Origin: Dechloromonas aromatica (nom. nud.)
GTDB taxonomy: Bacteria; Pseudomonadota; Gammaproteobacteria; Burkholderiales; Rhodocyclaceae
DNA length: 63,877 nt
Direction of reading: 5' to 3'
Assembly: GCA_017848965.1 (NCBI GenBank)
Contig: JAFIHA010000060.1
Location: 1-63,877 of the forward strand
A model generated the notes under the pieces. It worked only from the letters and a program-made list of their open reading frames with translations, made no database searches and was not told the DNA's origin. The position numbers were made by a program, and so were the translations under genes. This document shows, piece after piece, positions 8,954 to 19,932 of this stretch (its first letter is position 1; each line of letters begins with the position of its first letter).

Positions 8954-10501
8954 CTATCTGAGAATTTGGTGAAGGATTTTGCGTTGTTCGACGATGGTCA
9001 GGATTCTCGCCAGGGTCTTGCTGAAATGTTCGGCGGCCGGGCCGGCCGGCCAGTTTTCGCAGGCGGTAGCGAAGCAGCTTGGTGGAATCAGGCAGACGAA
9101 CTCGGGCAGGGCCTGGCCGATTTCGTAGATGCCGCTGGTGATGTAGGCGGGTTGGTTCAGCAACTGGCGGACTTCGGCCAGAACATGCTGGCTGAAATCG
9201 GCCGAAGGGGGCTCCTGGCCGCGCGAAAAATCTTCGACCAGGCGCGCCAGGACCCAGCCGCGCGTATGGCCCGGCGACTTCTCTTTCAGCAAGCTGAGCC
9301 AGTATTGTTCGCGCTCGCGGGCGGGCAGGAAGGCGAGCAGCGCGAAGACGTCGATCTCGATTCCCCACGACCCGCCGTGAGTCAAGAACTCGCCGGCCCA
9401 GGCGGCTGCCGGCTGGCGCAGCAGGGCTTCGTGCCAGGCGCGCAGGATGGCTTCGCTCCAGTCCGTCGCGCGTACCCATTTGATCAGTTCCGCCGGGCTC
9501 AGGCCGGTCTGTTTCTCCCACCAGCCCAGCGGCAGGCCGCGCGCGATCTGGTACAGCCACCAGGCGCGCTCGCCCAGGCTTTCGCTCTTCGGTCGGCTTT
9601 CTTCCAGCGCGTCGTTCTTCCAGTCGGCAGCGAAAGCGGCCGGCGCTTCCAGGGTGCGCACGGTGCGAAAGAGCTTGCGCTCCGCGCCGAGGCAGGCCGC
9701 CATCCGCTGTGCCATGCGCTGGCTGTAACGACTGTCGGGCAAGGCGGCGAGCAGGCTGGCGGCGCGTTGGCGGACTTCCTTGCTGCGGTCGACCAGCAAA
9801 TTTTCAAGAAAATCCTCGTCCGACGGTCCCAGTCCGTGCCCCATCGTTTCCAGCAGGCTGGCCCGCTCGCGCGCTTCGAGTTGCGCGAAACCCTCCTGCA
9901 GCAGGCAACGCGCCCGATCGGGATCGCTTTGCCGCAAGCTGCCGAGTAGCTGCTTGCGCTGTTCCTGGCTGCCTTCTTCCCACAGGCTCGGGTCGGCGGC
10001 TGCTTCGGGGCTGCCGGCGGCGTAGGAGCAGTCCGGGTTGAGGGCGGCCAGCCAGCGGCCGCGCTCGCCGAGGACAGCGAGGAGGGAAGGGCGCAGGTCG
10101 CGGTTTTTCTGGCCCAGCGTCAGCGCCGGCACGAGCAGTTCCGGCGCCAGGCAAGTTGCCCGGCTTGCCAGCCGGGAAAAGGCTTCGCGGCGCAAGGCGT
10201 CGGGGCCGTCGGCAAGAATCTGTTGCAGGGTCGCCACCAGTTGCCGGTCGTCGGCCACGGCCGTCGGTTCCGGCGGGCATGCCGGAAGCGGCGGCGTTGC
10301 GGCGGCGGCCGGGGCGTAGCCGGCCGCCGCGCAGACGGCCAGGCTGCCCGCCTGGCGCAGCAGGCCGATTTCCCTGTCGTCGCCCGGCTGGGCGAGGGCC
10401 TGGAGAAAAGCGCCGAGTTCGCCCGGCGTGTCCGGCAGGGTCGGCGGGCGGCGTTCGCTGCCGAGCAGCAGTTGGGTGGCCAGTTCGTGCAGCAACTTCA
10501 T
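8954..10501 (-). CDS. DUF5691 family helical-repeat protein
   Basis: This 515-residue protein starts at MKLLHELATQ. It is rich in leucine/alanine helices, and its centre (about 250-300) has HEAT-like repeat character, for example the segment containing SKEVRQRAASLLAALP. No catalytic motif is visible, so a scaffold or adaptor role is likely. The family is found next to SWIM, MoxR and DUF5682 genes in bacteria. The ATG overlaps the stop of the SWIM gene as ATGA, which indicates translational coupling. In E. coli the related yeh locus carries a different large protein at the equivalent place, so this may be a lineage-specific partner of the module. Confidence 0.75.
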   Translation of the reverse strand: MKLLHELATQLLLGSERRPPTLPDTPGELGAFLQALAQPGDDREIGLLRQAGSLAVCAAAGYAPAAAATPPLPACPPEPTAVADDRQLVATLQQILADGPDALRREAFSRLASRATCLAPELLVPALTLGQKNRDLRPSLLAVLGERGRWLAALNPDCSYAAGSPEAAADPSLWEEGSQEQRKQLLGSLRQSDPDRARCLLQEGFAQLEARERASLLETMGHGLGPSDEDFLENLLVDRSKEVRQRAASLLAALPDSRYSQRMAQRMAACLGAERKLFRTVRTLEAPAAFAADWKNDALEESRPKSESLGERAWWLYQIARGLPLGWWEKQTGLSPAELIKWVRATDWSEAILRAWHEALLRQPAAAWAGEFLTHGGSWGIEIDVFALLAFLPAREREQYWLSLLKEKSPGHTRGWVLARLVEDFSRGQEPPSADFSQHVLAEVRQLLNQPAYITSGIYEIGQALPEFVCLIPPSCFATACENWPAGPAAEHFSKTLARILTIVEQRKILHQILR

Positions 10502-11826
10502 GCTTCTTCCATCCCCTTCTGCCAGACCGGCTTGCCCTGCCAGGCGGCGAGCGGATGCAGGACGTCGCCGTGCCATTCGCCGAATACGGTGAGCGGCTTA
10601 CCGCCGCTGTGTGCCAGTAGCGTCCAGCCGTCCTCGTCGCGCACTTGCAGCCGGAGTTGCCGGTTTTCCGGGCAGCGCAGCGACCAGCCGGCGACGTCGG
10701 GCTGGGGAATGCCGCCGTCGATCAACATCGGTTGCGGCGATTGCCACGGGTTGGCGGCGACGGCTTCGGCCAGCCCGGACAGCGCACCGTCGAGGGCGAC
10801 GCTCGGCGGATTGGCGGCGGGCAGCAATTGGGTATCGCCGGTGCTCAGCGCGCGCAGCGGCCGGTTGCCGGGGAAGAAAGCCAGTTCGCCGTGCAGGCGG
10901 CTGGCAGTCAGGTAGTTCTGCTCGAAGCGGCGGCTGCCGTGCGCGAAATCGAGCAGCAGGGCGAAACGTTGCGACTGCTGGCCGAGCAGCCAGACGCGGC
11001 GCGACCACAGATTACCTTCCTCGTCGATGGACTGGCCGAGCACCAGCCAGTCGTCGCGCAGCCGCTCGCCGCCGGCCAGCACTTCGTCGCGGTCAAGGTT
11101 GACGCCGAGGGCGCTGCGCACATCCTGCCGGATGGGCGCGGGCAGACAATCGAGGCGGCTGAAGGCATCGATCAGCAAGCGCAGTTGCCCGAGTCCACTC
11201 AGCACCTGCGCCGGCCAGGCTTCGTCCCGGCCGACCCGGCTGGCGATCTGGCGCAGGCGAAAGGCGAGGCCGGGCAGTTGGGCGTCGATCATGCGTCGGG
11301 CGAGGTCCTCCCAGATTGCCGTTTGCCCCGGCAATTGCGCCAGACCCTGGCGCAGCCGGTCGTTGAGCCAGCGCTCCAGTTCTTCGAGCCCGCCGGCCAT
11401 GCGTTGGCGGCGGTTGTCCTCGCGTCGGGCGGCCGCTTGCGGGTCGGGCGCCGCGTCGCGCTTCTCGGCGATCCTGGCCTCCTGTTTTTCGGCGCGTTGC
11501 TGGCGCCCGGCCAGCCATTCGGCCACCCAGGCAGGCGCCGTGGCGGCCGAGAACAGGGAGGCATCCTGCGCCATCAGCAGCAACAGCGCCAAGCCGTGTT
11601 TACAGGGAAACTTGCGACTGGGACAGGAACAGCGGAAAGCCGGCCCGGACTTGTCCACCTGCACCTGGTAAGGCTTGCTGCCGCTGCCCTGGCATTCACC
11701 CCAGATGGCCTGTTCGTCGTATTCCAGACGCGGCCATTTGGCCGGAACCACCAGCCCCTTGGCCGCCTTGCTCGAAGACTCGTCGGGCGAAAGTTGCAGG
11801 ATTTCGCCGGCGCTTAGCTGCATCAT
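10498..11826 (-). CDS. SWIM zinc-finger protein, YehQ-like
   Basis: The first gene of the operon is 442 residues long. Residues 66-77 form a SWIM zinc finger (C66, C68, C75, H77; CxC-x6-CxH), a domain that binds DNA or proteins. The rest is helical with a central charged coiled segment (about 110-150, rich in Lys, Arg and Glu). Two adjacent ATG codons (11826 and 11823) could both start translation, with ACGAGA upstream. Its position as leader of a MoxR/vWA operon suggests that it recognises the target or nucleic acid on which the ATPase acts. That role is inference; the family is uncharacterised. Confidence 0.82.
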   Translation of the reverse strand: MMQLSAGEILQLSPDESSSKAAKGLVVPAKWPRLEYDEQAIWGECQGSGSKPYQVQVDKSGPAFRCSCPSRKFPCKHGLALLLLMAQDASLFSAATAPAWVAEWLAGRQQRAEKQEARIAEKRDAAPDPQAAARREDNRRQRMAGGLEELERWLNDRLRQGLAQLPGQTAIWEDLARRMIDAQLPGLAFRLRQIASRVGRDEAWPAQVLSGLGQLRLLIDAFSRLDCLPAPIRQDVRSALGVNLDRDEVLAGGERLRDDWLVLGQSIDEEGNLWSRRVWLLGQQSQRFALLLDFAHGSRRFEQNYLTASRLHGELAFFPGNRPLRALSTGDTQLLPAANPPSVALDGALSGLAEAVAANPWQSPQPMLIDGGIPQPDVAGWSLRCPENRQLRLQVRDEDGWTLLAHSGGKPLTVFGEWHGDVLHPLAAWQGKPVWQKGMEEA

Positions 11827-12061
11827 CGAATTCTCGTTGGTCAGGAGTGGCGAGGATTTTAGGCGTATGGCATGGGCTGCGGCAAGCGTCGTCGACTGGG
11901 AACGGGGGGGTCGCTCGGCTGACGCGGAAAACAGGCTGAATTTTTTGTGCGATATCGCTAGTGGCAGACCACGGAATCGCGGGTACTTGAGCGACTCGAA
12001 TCGACCCGAAGCGGAAGTAGCGAGCTTAGAAAAGCGGACGTTCTGAATATTTCAATTCACC

Positions 12062-12087
12062 GACCCGCACTTTTTTTTGCGCAGGTC
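12062..12087 (-). other. RNA hairpin with an A8 loop downstream of an unknown gene
   Basis: In minus-strand RNA, nine bases (12079-12087) pair with nine bases (12062-12070) through seven Watson-Crick pairs and two G-U wobbles, closing a loop of eight adenines. The plus-strand copy would have A-C mismatches instead, so the structure favours the minus transcript. It begins 14 bases after the stop of the unknown gene at 12101. No U-tract follows, so it is not a standard terminator. Confidence 0.5.
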
Positions 12088-12100
12088 TGCTAATTATGGC

Positions 12101-12655
12101 TTAGCCCTCAAGCTCATCAAGGGCGGCTCTGCGCCAGTACCGTATGTCGAGGTGAACCCTGGCCACTCCGAGAGACTTAGCGACGGCCGACGCTGTGCTC
12201 TGAAGCTGGTCGCTGACAGCGGGCGTAAGAGCCTTCACACCAGGCCACGGCACGACAGTGCCCGTGGCATCACTCAGTAGCCCTTCGTGTACGTTGCTAT
12301 CTAGCGGCACTTCGAGCCAAGGTTCGAGAACTGCAAGTTTGTAGTGCTCGCAGAGGGGGCGGCAATAAATAACGTCGCGCAAGAAAATGTTGAGGGATTT
12401 TCGTGCAGCCCCCCAGTTGCCTCTACCTCCATCAGGGAACCGGCTAGCAAGTAGACTGGTTTGTTCATTTAATACATCCATGAACTGAGCACTTTTTCCA
12501 GTAGCGAACAAGTTCAGGTCTAAGTTGCGAAGAAACCGCCTAGCTTCCGCCACCATGCCTGGTGCGCCTTGACTTCGCAGGGTGGAGCGTCCGATTGCAA
12601 GCATGGCAGCACGGACTTGCAAGCGGTCAATGAGATTGAATGGCTGCATATTCAT
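12101..12655 (-). CDS. hypothetical protein of unknown function
   Basis: I do not recognise this 184-residue protein. It has no signal peptide or membrane segment. It is mostly helical and has a conspicuous central stretch, around ARKSLNIFLRDVIYC and LEVPLDSNVHEGL, that looks conserved rather than random. Base composition is less GC-rich than that of the neighbours and codon use is less biased. No Shine-Dalgarno sequence is visible before either ATG (12655 or 12649). It stands alone between the SWIM operon and an HD hydrolase, and a wobble-rich hairpin follows its stop. These traits fit a horizontally acquired accessory gene. Confidence 0.65.
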   Translation of the reverse strand: MNMQPFNLIDRLQVRAAMLAIGRSTLRSQGAPGMVAEARRFLRNLDLNLFATGKSAQFMDVLNEQTSLLASRFPDGGRGNWGAARKSLNIFLRDVIYCRPLCEHYKLAVLEPWLEVPLDSNVHEGLLSDATGTVVPWPGVKALTPAVSDQLQSTASAVAKSLGVARVHLDIRYWRRAALDELEG

Positions 12656-13049
12656 AACGGGTTACAGTTTTACACGGAAGTTGAGGGCTGCATAACAATA
12701 CCAATATGCCAGATAACTCCGCAAGTTGCGCGTCTGCTTTGAGGAGGGGTAACGAAGTGTCCACTTGTGGCCGATTGCTACCTGTCGCCTCTTGTGCAAC
12801 ACGTCGATATCGTCTGGTCAGATGAAATGGGATTTCGTGGTCAAGGCAAGGCTGACGGCGGCGGTCGATGGCCAGACCTGGCGCCAGGCGCTGCGTCTGG
12901 CGGAAATGTTCCATACCCGGATTGGCGATTGCAGCAGCTTTTCCGCCCGTTTTTCTCCCTGCATCGTGGCGTTACGCCGGCACATCGACGAGGCAAGCGC
13001 GCCCATCGCCCGTCTCGGCTGAAACCTGCCGGCTAGTGCTGCGTTCGGT
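12656..13049. other. gene-poor stretch in the accessory patch
   Basis: There is no clear gene over about 390 bases apart from a weak small open frame listed separately at 12822. The left part (12656-12760) is AT-richer and contains GAGGAGGGG (12741-12749), which looks like a ribosome-binding site. However, the only nearby start (GTG 12757) opens a frame of about 22 codons. I see no repeat or insertion-sequence ends here. Confidence 0.5.
12822..13022 (+). CDS. possible small protein (66 aa)
   Basis: ATG 12822 opens a 66-codon frame beginning MKWDFVVKARL. Its codons are mostly G or C in the third position, like real genes in this genome, and the predicted peptide is an amphipathic helical chain (WRQALRLAEMF). 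Against it, there is no convincing ribosome-binding site and no recognised family. It could be a genuine small protein or the remnant of a longer gene. Confidence is low. Confidence 0.3.
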   Translation: MKWDFVVKARLTAAVDGQTWRQALRLAEMFHTRIGDCSSFSARFSPCIVALRRHIDEASAPIARLG

Positions 13050-13664
13050 TCACGGATTGCCCAGCGCGGCCAGGAAACGTTCGGCGGCGACGCTGGCCGG
13101 CCAGGGTTCCCAGGGCGTGCCGCCGTACTGGCTGATCAGCGGGTCGGTGGCGAGCGGCCGGCTGGTAATGCCGAGTACCGCGCGCACTTCTTCGGCCGAC
13201 CAACCGGCAACGTGCACCGCTTCGCTGGCGGCGGCGAGGCGGTCGGCTTCCTTGTGGCGGCGCTTTTCCTCGTCGCTCCAGGCGGGCAGGCCGTAGCGCA
13301 GGAAGACCGCCTGCGTCAGGCGTTCGGTCAGCGCCGCGAAGGCGTCGCCGAGGATGGGTTTGAGCGGCGAGATGGGGTCGAAGCCGATCAAGCCTTCTTC
13401 GGCGTCGTGCAGGAGTTCGCGCAGGGCGACGGCGGGGGCGAGCGGTTCCGGCGACATCTGGCGGCGCAGCGTCAGGACCAGGATGCTGTGCTGGGCGACC
13501 GACAGGGGACGCGGCCAGACCGAATGGCCGCCCCAGCGGAAGGTCCGCGCCAGGCCGATGGCTAGGTCGCGGTCGTCCCAGTCGAAGGGCGTGGGGTTGA
13601 GCAGGTCGAGCCGCTTTCCGGAGGGTTGGCGGACCCAGGCGCGGGGGGCTTGCTGACGGCTCAT
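13050..13664 (-). CDS. HD-domain phosphohydrolase, YfbR-like
   Basis: This 204-residue soluble metal-dependent phosphohydrolase is of the HD superfamily. The metal-binding set is visible: the His in LSVAQHS, the HD pair in LLHDAEEG, and the Asp in KEADRLAAAS. These match the layout of YfbR-type 5'-deoxynucleotidases. The N-terminal segment VRQPSGKRLDLLNPTPFDW is typical of a proteobacterial subgroup annotated only as phosphohydrolase. I chose ATG 13664 (MSRQQAP). A GTG at 13733 would add 23 residues of poor conservation. The substrate is not established; a nucleotide is plausible. Confidence 0.85.
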   Translation of the reverse strand: MSRQQAPRAWVRQPSGKRLDLLNPTPFDWDDRDLAIGLARTFRWGGHSVWPRPLSVAQHSILVLTLRRQMSPEPLAPAVALRELLHDAEEGLIGFDPISPLKPILGDAFAALTERLTQAVFLRYGLPAWSDEEKRRHKEADRLAAASEAVHVAGWSAEEVRAVLGITSRPLATDPLISQYGGTPWEPWPASVAAERFLAALGNP

Positions 13665-13797
13665 CTCGATGCGTGCGGCGGGGCGGTTTTTACGTTGGAG
13701 CAGCGACTTTAACACCGGCCGCGCCGACTTCACCCTCGCTTCATGCTCTCCTCACCCGGCCGGTCGACAGTGGCGGCGTGTATTTCAGGAGACCGCC

Positions 13798-15351
13798 ATG
13801 AACCGCAACGCCAAGATTTTGCTGCTCAATCCGCCGCATACCGCCATCGGTAGCCGCGTTCCCGACGACCATCTGCCGCCGCTCGGCCTGCTCGCCATCG
13901 GCGGGCCGCTGCTCGACGCCGGCTTTGCCGTCGAACTGCTCGATGCCGATTACGACCCGCTGTCGCCGGAAGAGATCGTCCGCCGCGTGCGGGCGGCAGC
14001 GCCGCGCATCGTCATGGTCGGCCACGCCGGTTCGTCGACGGCGCACGCGACCATCCTTGAACTGGCGACCCGCATCAAGGCGGCGCTGCCCGAGGTCTGC
14101 ATCGTCTATGGCGGCGTCCACCCGACCTATCACTGGCGCGAGACGCTGACCCAGTGCCCGGCCATCGACGTGGTCGTGCGCGGCGAGGGCGAGCGCACGG
14201 CGCTGCTGCTGGCGCAGGCCATCGTCAGCCACGGCCTGGTCGCTACCGTGCCCGGCGTCGCCTTCCGCCAGGACGGGCGGGTGTGGGCGACGCGGCAGGC
14301 GAAGCCGATAGCGAATCTGGACGACTACCGTGTCGGCTGGGAGTTGATCGACTTCGCCCGCTATTCCTACTGGGGTGGCCGGCGGGCGGTGGTCGTGCAG
14401 TTCTCGCGCGGCTGTCCCTACCTGTGCAGTTATTGCGGCCAGCGCGGCTTCTGGCGCAGCTGGCGGCATCGTGATCCGCTCCGTTTTGCCCGCGAACTGG
14501 CCTGGCTGCATCGCGAACACGGCGTCGAGGTGATCAACTTCGCCGATGAACTGCCGACCGCCTCGCGCGCCGCCTGGCAAGCCTTCCTTGAAGCGCTGAT
14601 CGCGGAAAACGTCAATCTCACCCTGGTCGGCTCGACGCGCGCCGGCGACATCGTGCGCGACGCCGACATCCTGCATCTCTACCGCCGCGCCGGGGTCATC
14701 CGCTTCCTGCTCGGCATCGAGAGCTACGATCCGGCGACACTGCAGGCCATCCGCAAGGACGCGACGCCGCGCGACGACGCCGAGGCGATCCGCCTGCTGC
14801 GCCGCCACGGCATTGTTTCGATGGCCACCTACGTGGTCGGCTTCGGCGCTGAGACGGACCGCGATTATTGGCGGTCGTTGAAACACCTGCTGCGCTACGA
14901 CCCGGACCAGATCCAGCTGCTCTACGCGACGCCGCACCAATGGACGCGTTTCTTCGAGACGGTCGCCCAGCGCGAGGTGGTGCAGACCGATACGCGTCTG
15001 TGGGACTACAAGCATCAAGTGCTGGCGACGCCGAGCATGCCGCCCTGGCGCCTGCTGCTCTGGGTCAAGGGCATCGAAGTGGCGCTGCAGTTGCGGCCGC
15101 GCGCGCTGCTGCGTACTTACTTCAGCCGCGACCCGGAGTTCCGCCACGCGATGCGCTGGTATGTGCAGATGGGGCGCCGCGTCTGGCCGCGCGAGGTCGG
15201 CGAATTCCTGTTCGGCAAGCGGCCGCGGTCGAGCGGTCTGAGCCTGGCCGAGTTTGCGCGGCGGCAGAGCGAACCCTTGCCACGCCCGGCGCCTGGCCCA
15301 AGGGCAGTAGCCTTGCCGGTTGGTTTGAGCAAACGCCTGTCGGGCACTTGA
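13798..15351 (+). CDS. BchE-like B12-binding radical SAM protein
   Basis: This 517-residue protein has an N-terminal cobalamin-binding domain (about 5-150) and a radical SAM domain. The [4Fe-4S] motif CPYLCSYC is at 206-213. The sequence around and after the cluster (SRGCPYLC, FADELPT, RFLLGIESYDPATLQAIRKDAT) closely recalls BchE, the anaerobic Mg-protoporphyrin IX monomethyl ester cyclase of bacteriochlorophyll synthesis. No other bch or puf gene lies in the window. AGGAGA stands six bases before the ATG at 13798. The protein may work on a tetrapyrrole or lipid in a non-photosynthetic host. The family call is firm; the exact reaction is open. Confidence 0.8.
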   Translation: MNRNAKILLLNPPHTAIGSRVPDDHLPPLGLLAIGGPLLDAGFAVELLDADYDPLSPEEIVRRVRAAAPRIVMVGHAGSSTAHATILELATRIKAALPEVCIVYGGVHPTYHWRETLTQCPAIDVVVRGEGERTALLLAQAIVSHGLVATVPGVAFRQDGRVWATRQAKPIANLDDYRVGWELIDFARYSYWGGRRAVVVQFSRGCPYLCSYCGQRGFWRSWRHRDPLRFARELAWLHREHGVEVINFADELPTASRAAWQAFLEALIAENVNLTLVGSTRAGDIVRDADILHLYRRAGVIRFLLGIESYDPATLQAIRKDATPRDDAEAIRLLRRHGIVSMATYVVGFGAETDRDYWRSLKHLLRYDPDQIQLLYATPHQWTRFFETVAQREVVQTDTRLWDYKHQVLATPSMPPWRLLLWVKGIEVALQLRPRALLRTYFSRDPEFRHAMRWYVQMGRRVWPREVGEFLFGKRPRSSGLSLAEFARRQSEPLPRPAPGPRAVALPVGLSKRLSGT

Positions 15352-15369
15352 ACCCGTACTGCGCGCCGC

Positions 15370-15834
15370 TCAGCCGTGCGGGAAGCGGACGGGCTGCGGC
15401 CCGCGCGTTTTGGCGCGGACCACCACGGTGCTCGCCAGCTTGTCGTGCCAGCCCTGTTTCCGGCTGTCGAAGCCCACCCACAGGAGGCCGAGCCCGAGCG
15501 GAATGATCGAAACGAAATAGGCCAGGTAGCGCCCGATACTTTGCGCGAGCGACAGGCTGGCGCCGCTCTCGGCATCGACCACGCGCAGCGCCAGCGCTGC
15601 CTTGCCCGGCGTTGCCTGGCGCTGCATCCAGAACCAGACCACGGCGACTGCCGGCAGAATCCAGGTGATCAGGAAATCGGCCGGCCCGGCGACTAGCTGC
15701 TCGGAACTGAAGTATTCCCAGCCGTAGAGGGAAATGAGCAGCGGGAAGGTGATGATCACGATCAATAGCGAGTCGATGAAGCTGGCACCAACCCTGACCC
15801 AGAAACCCGCGTATTCGACATCCGTTTCGTCCAT
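15370..15834 (-). CDS. RDD family membrane protein
   Basis: This inner-membrane protein of about 154 residues carries the RDD signature. The first helix is preceded by AGFWVRVGASFIDSLLIVI, with Arg and Asp in the RxxASxxD pattern. A second helix lies around WILPAVAVVWFW, and the TPGKAALALRVVD motif follows, then a third helix and a KQGWHDKLASTVVV end. I place the start at ATG 15834 (MDETDVEYAG), preceded by ACGGGGT. An upstream ATG/GTG pair (15882/15885) would add a short CRRC-containing segment that looks like half a zinc ribbon. RDD proteins are poorly characterised, and some affect Na+/H+ exchange. It converges with the BchE-like gene. Confidence 0.8.
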   Translation of the reverse strand: MDETDVEYAGFWVRVGASFIDSLLIVIITFPLLISLYGWEYFSSEQLVAGPADFLITWILPAVAVVWFWMQRQATPGKAALALRVVDAESGASLSLAQSIGRYLAYFVSIIPLGLGLLWVGFDSRKQGWHDKLASTVVVRAKTRGPQPVRFPHG

Positions 15835-15955
15835 GGCAACCCCGTTGAGCGATTGGTGACAGCGCCGACATGGCTTTGTCATCACCTGATCGTGCCCGGA
15901 ATTGCCGTGTTCGGCAAGCCGCCCGCTGCCTTGTCGGCAGCGGGGGCGGTCAGGC

Positions 15956-18193
<2,238 letters not shown>

Positions 18194-18217
18194 TCAGGTT
18201 AGCACCGCTTTGATTAA

Positions 18218-18245
18218 TTAAAAGTTCTTTAGCCATGACTTTTAA
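18218..18245. promoter_or_regulatory. inverted repeat between katG and purM
   Basis: TTAAAAGT (18218-18225) and ACTTTTAA (18238-18245) form a perfect eight-base inverted repeat with a 12-base spacer. It lies about 88 bases upstream of the katG start and 135 upstream of purM, in the most AT-rich part of the intergenic region. The layout fits a binding site for a dimeric regulator or a promoter region. Only fragments of an OxyR consensus are present. Confidence 0.45.
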
Positions 18246-18380
18246 CTATCGATCTCATTGGTTTTTCCTGCTGACGGGGGGCGTTGCGCCAGGAGAACAG
18301 CCGTTGGCTGCCGGGAGTTTCAGGAAGTCGCTCCGTTTCGGGTAAAATCCGCTTTTTTCAGCAATTTGCGCTTCCCTACC

Positions 18381-19392
<1,012 letters not shown>

Positions 19393-19421
<29 letters not shown>

Positions 19422-19932
19422 GCGCCTGCGCCAGGCCGCGCTGATCGGCGCCGGCTTCGGCCTGGCGGGGGCGGCGCTGGCGCTCGAGTTGCCGGCGGCG
19501 AGCGGCAACTCGATCGTCGATGGGCTGGCCAGTTTCTACAGCAACCGCTTCCACGGTCGCAAGACCGCCACCGGCGAACGGTTCGACAAGAAGCAGCTCA
19601 CCGCCGCCAGCAATCATTTTCCGCTCGGCAGCCACGTCGCCGTGCTGCGACCGGCGAGTGGGCTGTGCGTCATCGTCCGCATCAACGACCGCATGCACCA
19701 CCGGCAACGCGGCGGACGGGTCATCGACCTGTCGGCGGCCGCCGCCGATTACCTCGAAATGTTGAAGGAAGGCATCGTCCAGGTGCGTCTGGCGCACCTG
19801 CCCGATAACTGGCGCGAGCGCGGTCCGCAGGCCTGCGGCGAAGCCTTCACCGGCGGCGAGGCGCCGCGCGGCGAACCCGGCTTGCTGGAACAGATCGAAA
19901 ACGGCATTTCCCAAGGAATCCCCCAGCCATGA
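19393..19932 (+). CDS. short RlpA-like double-psi beta-barrel protein
   Basis: This 179-residue exported protein has a signal-like N-terminus (hydrophobic [17 protein letters not shown] after a [11 protein letters not shown] basic region), then a double-psi beta-barrel with the RlpA hallmarks [33 protein letters not shown] and [11 protein letters not shown]. RlpA proteins are septal peptidoglycan-binding lytic transglycosylases. This one lacks the C-terminal SPOR domain, so it is a truncated or variant form. The only usable start is GTG 19393, which overlaps the end of purM by 29 bases. Its stop overlaps the next start by four bases. Confidence 0.8.

Noticed and set aside
12000..12760. Integron attC sites around the unknown accessory gene
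   Set aside because: No matching RYYYAAC and GTTRRRY pair flanks the gene, and no integrase is in the window.
18200..18260. OxyR binding site before katG
   Set aside because: Only one ATAG half-element can be found; the required four-element ATAG/CTAT spacing is not met.
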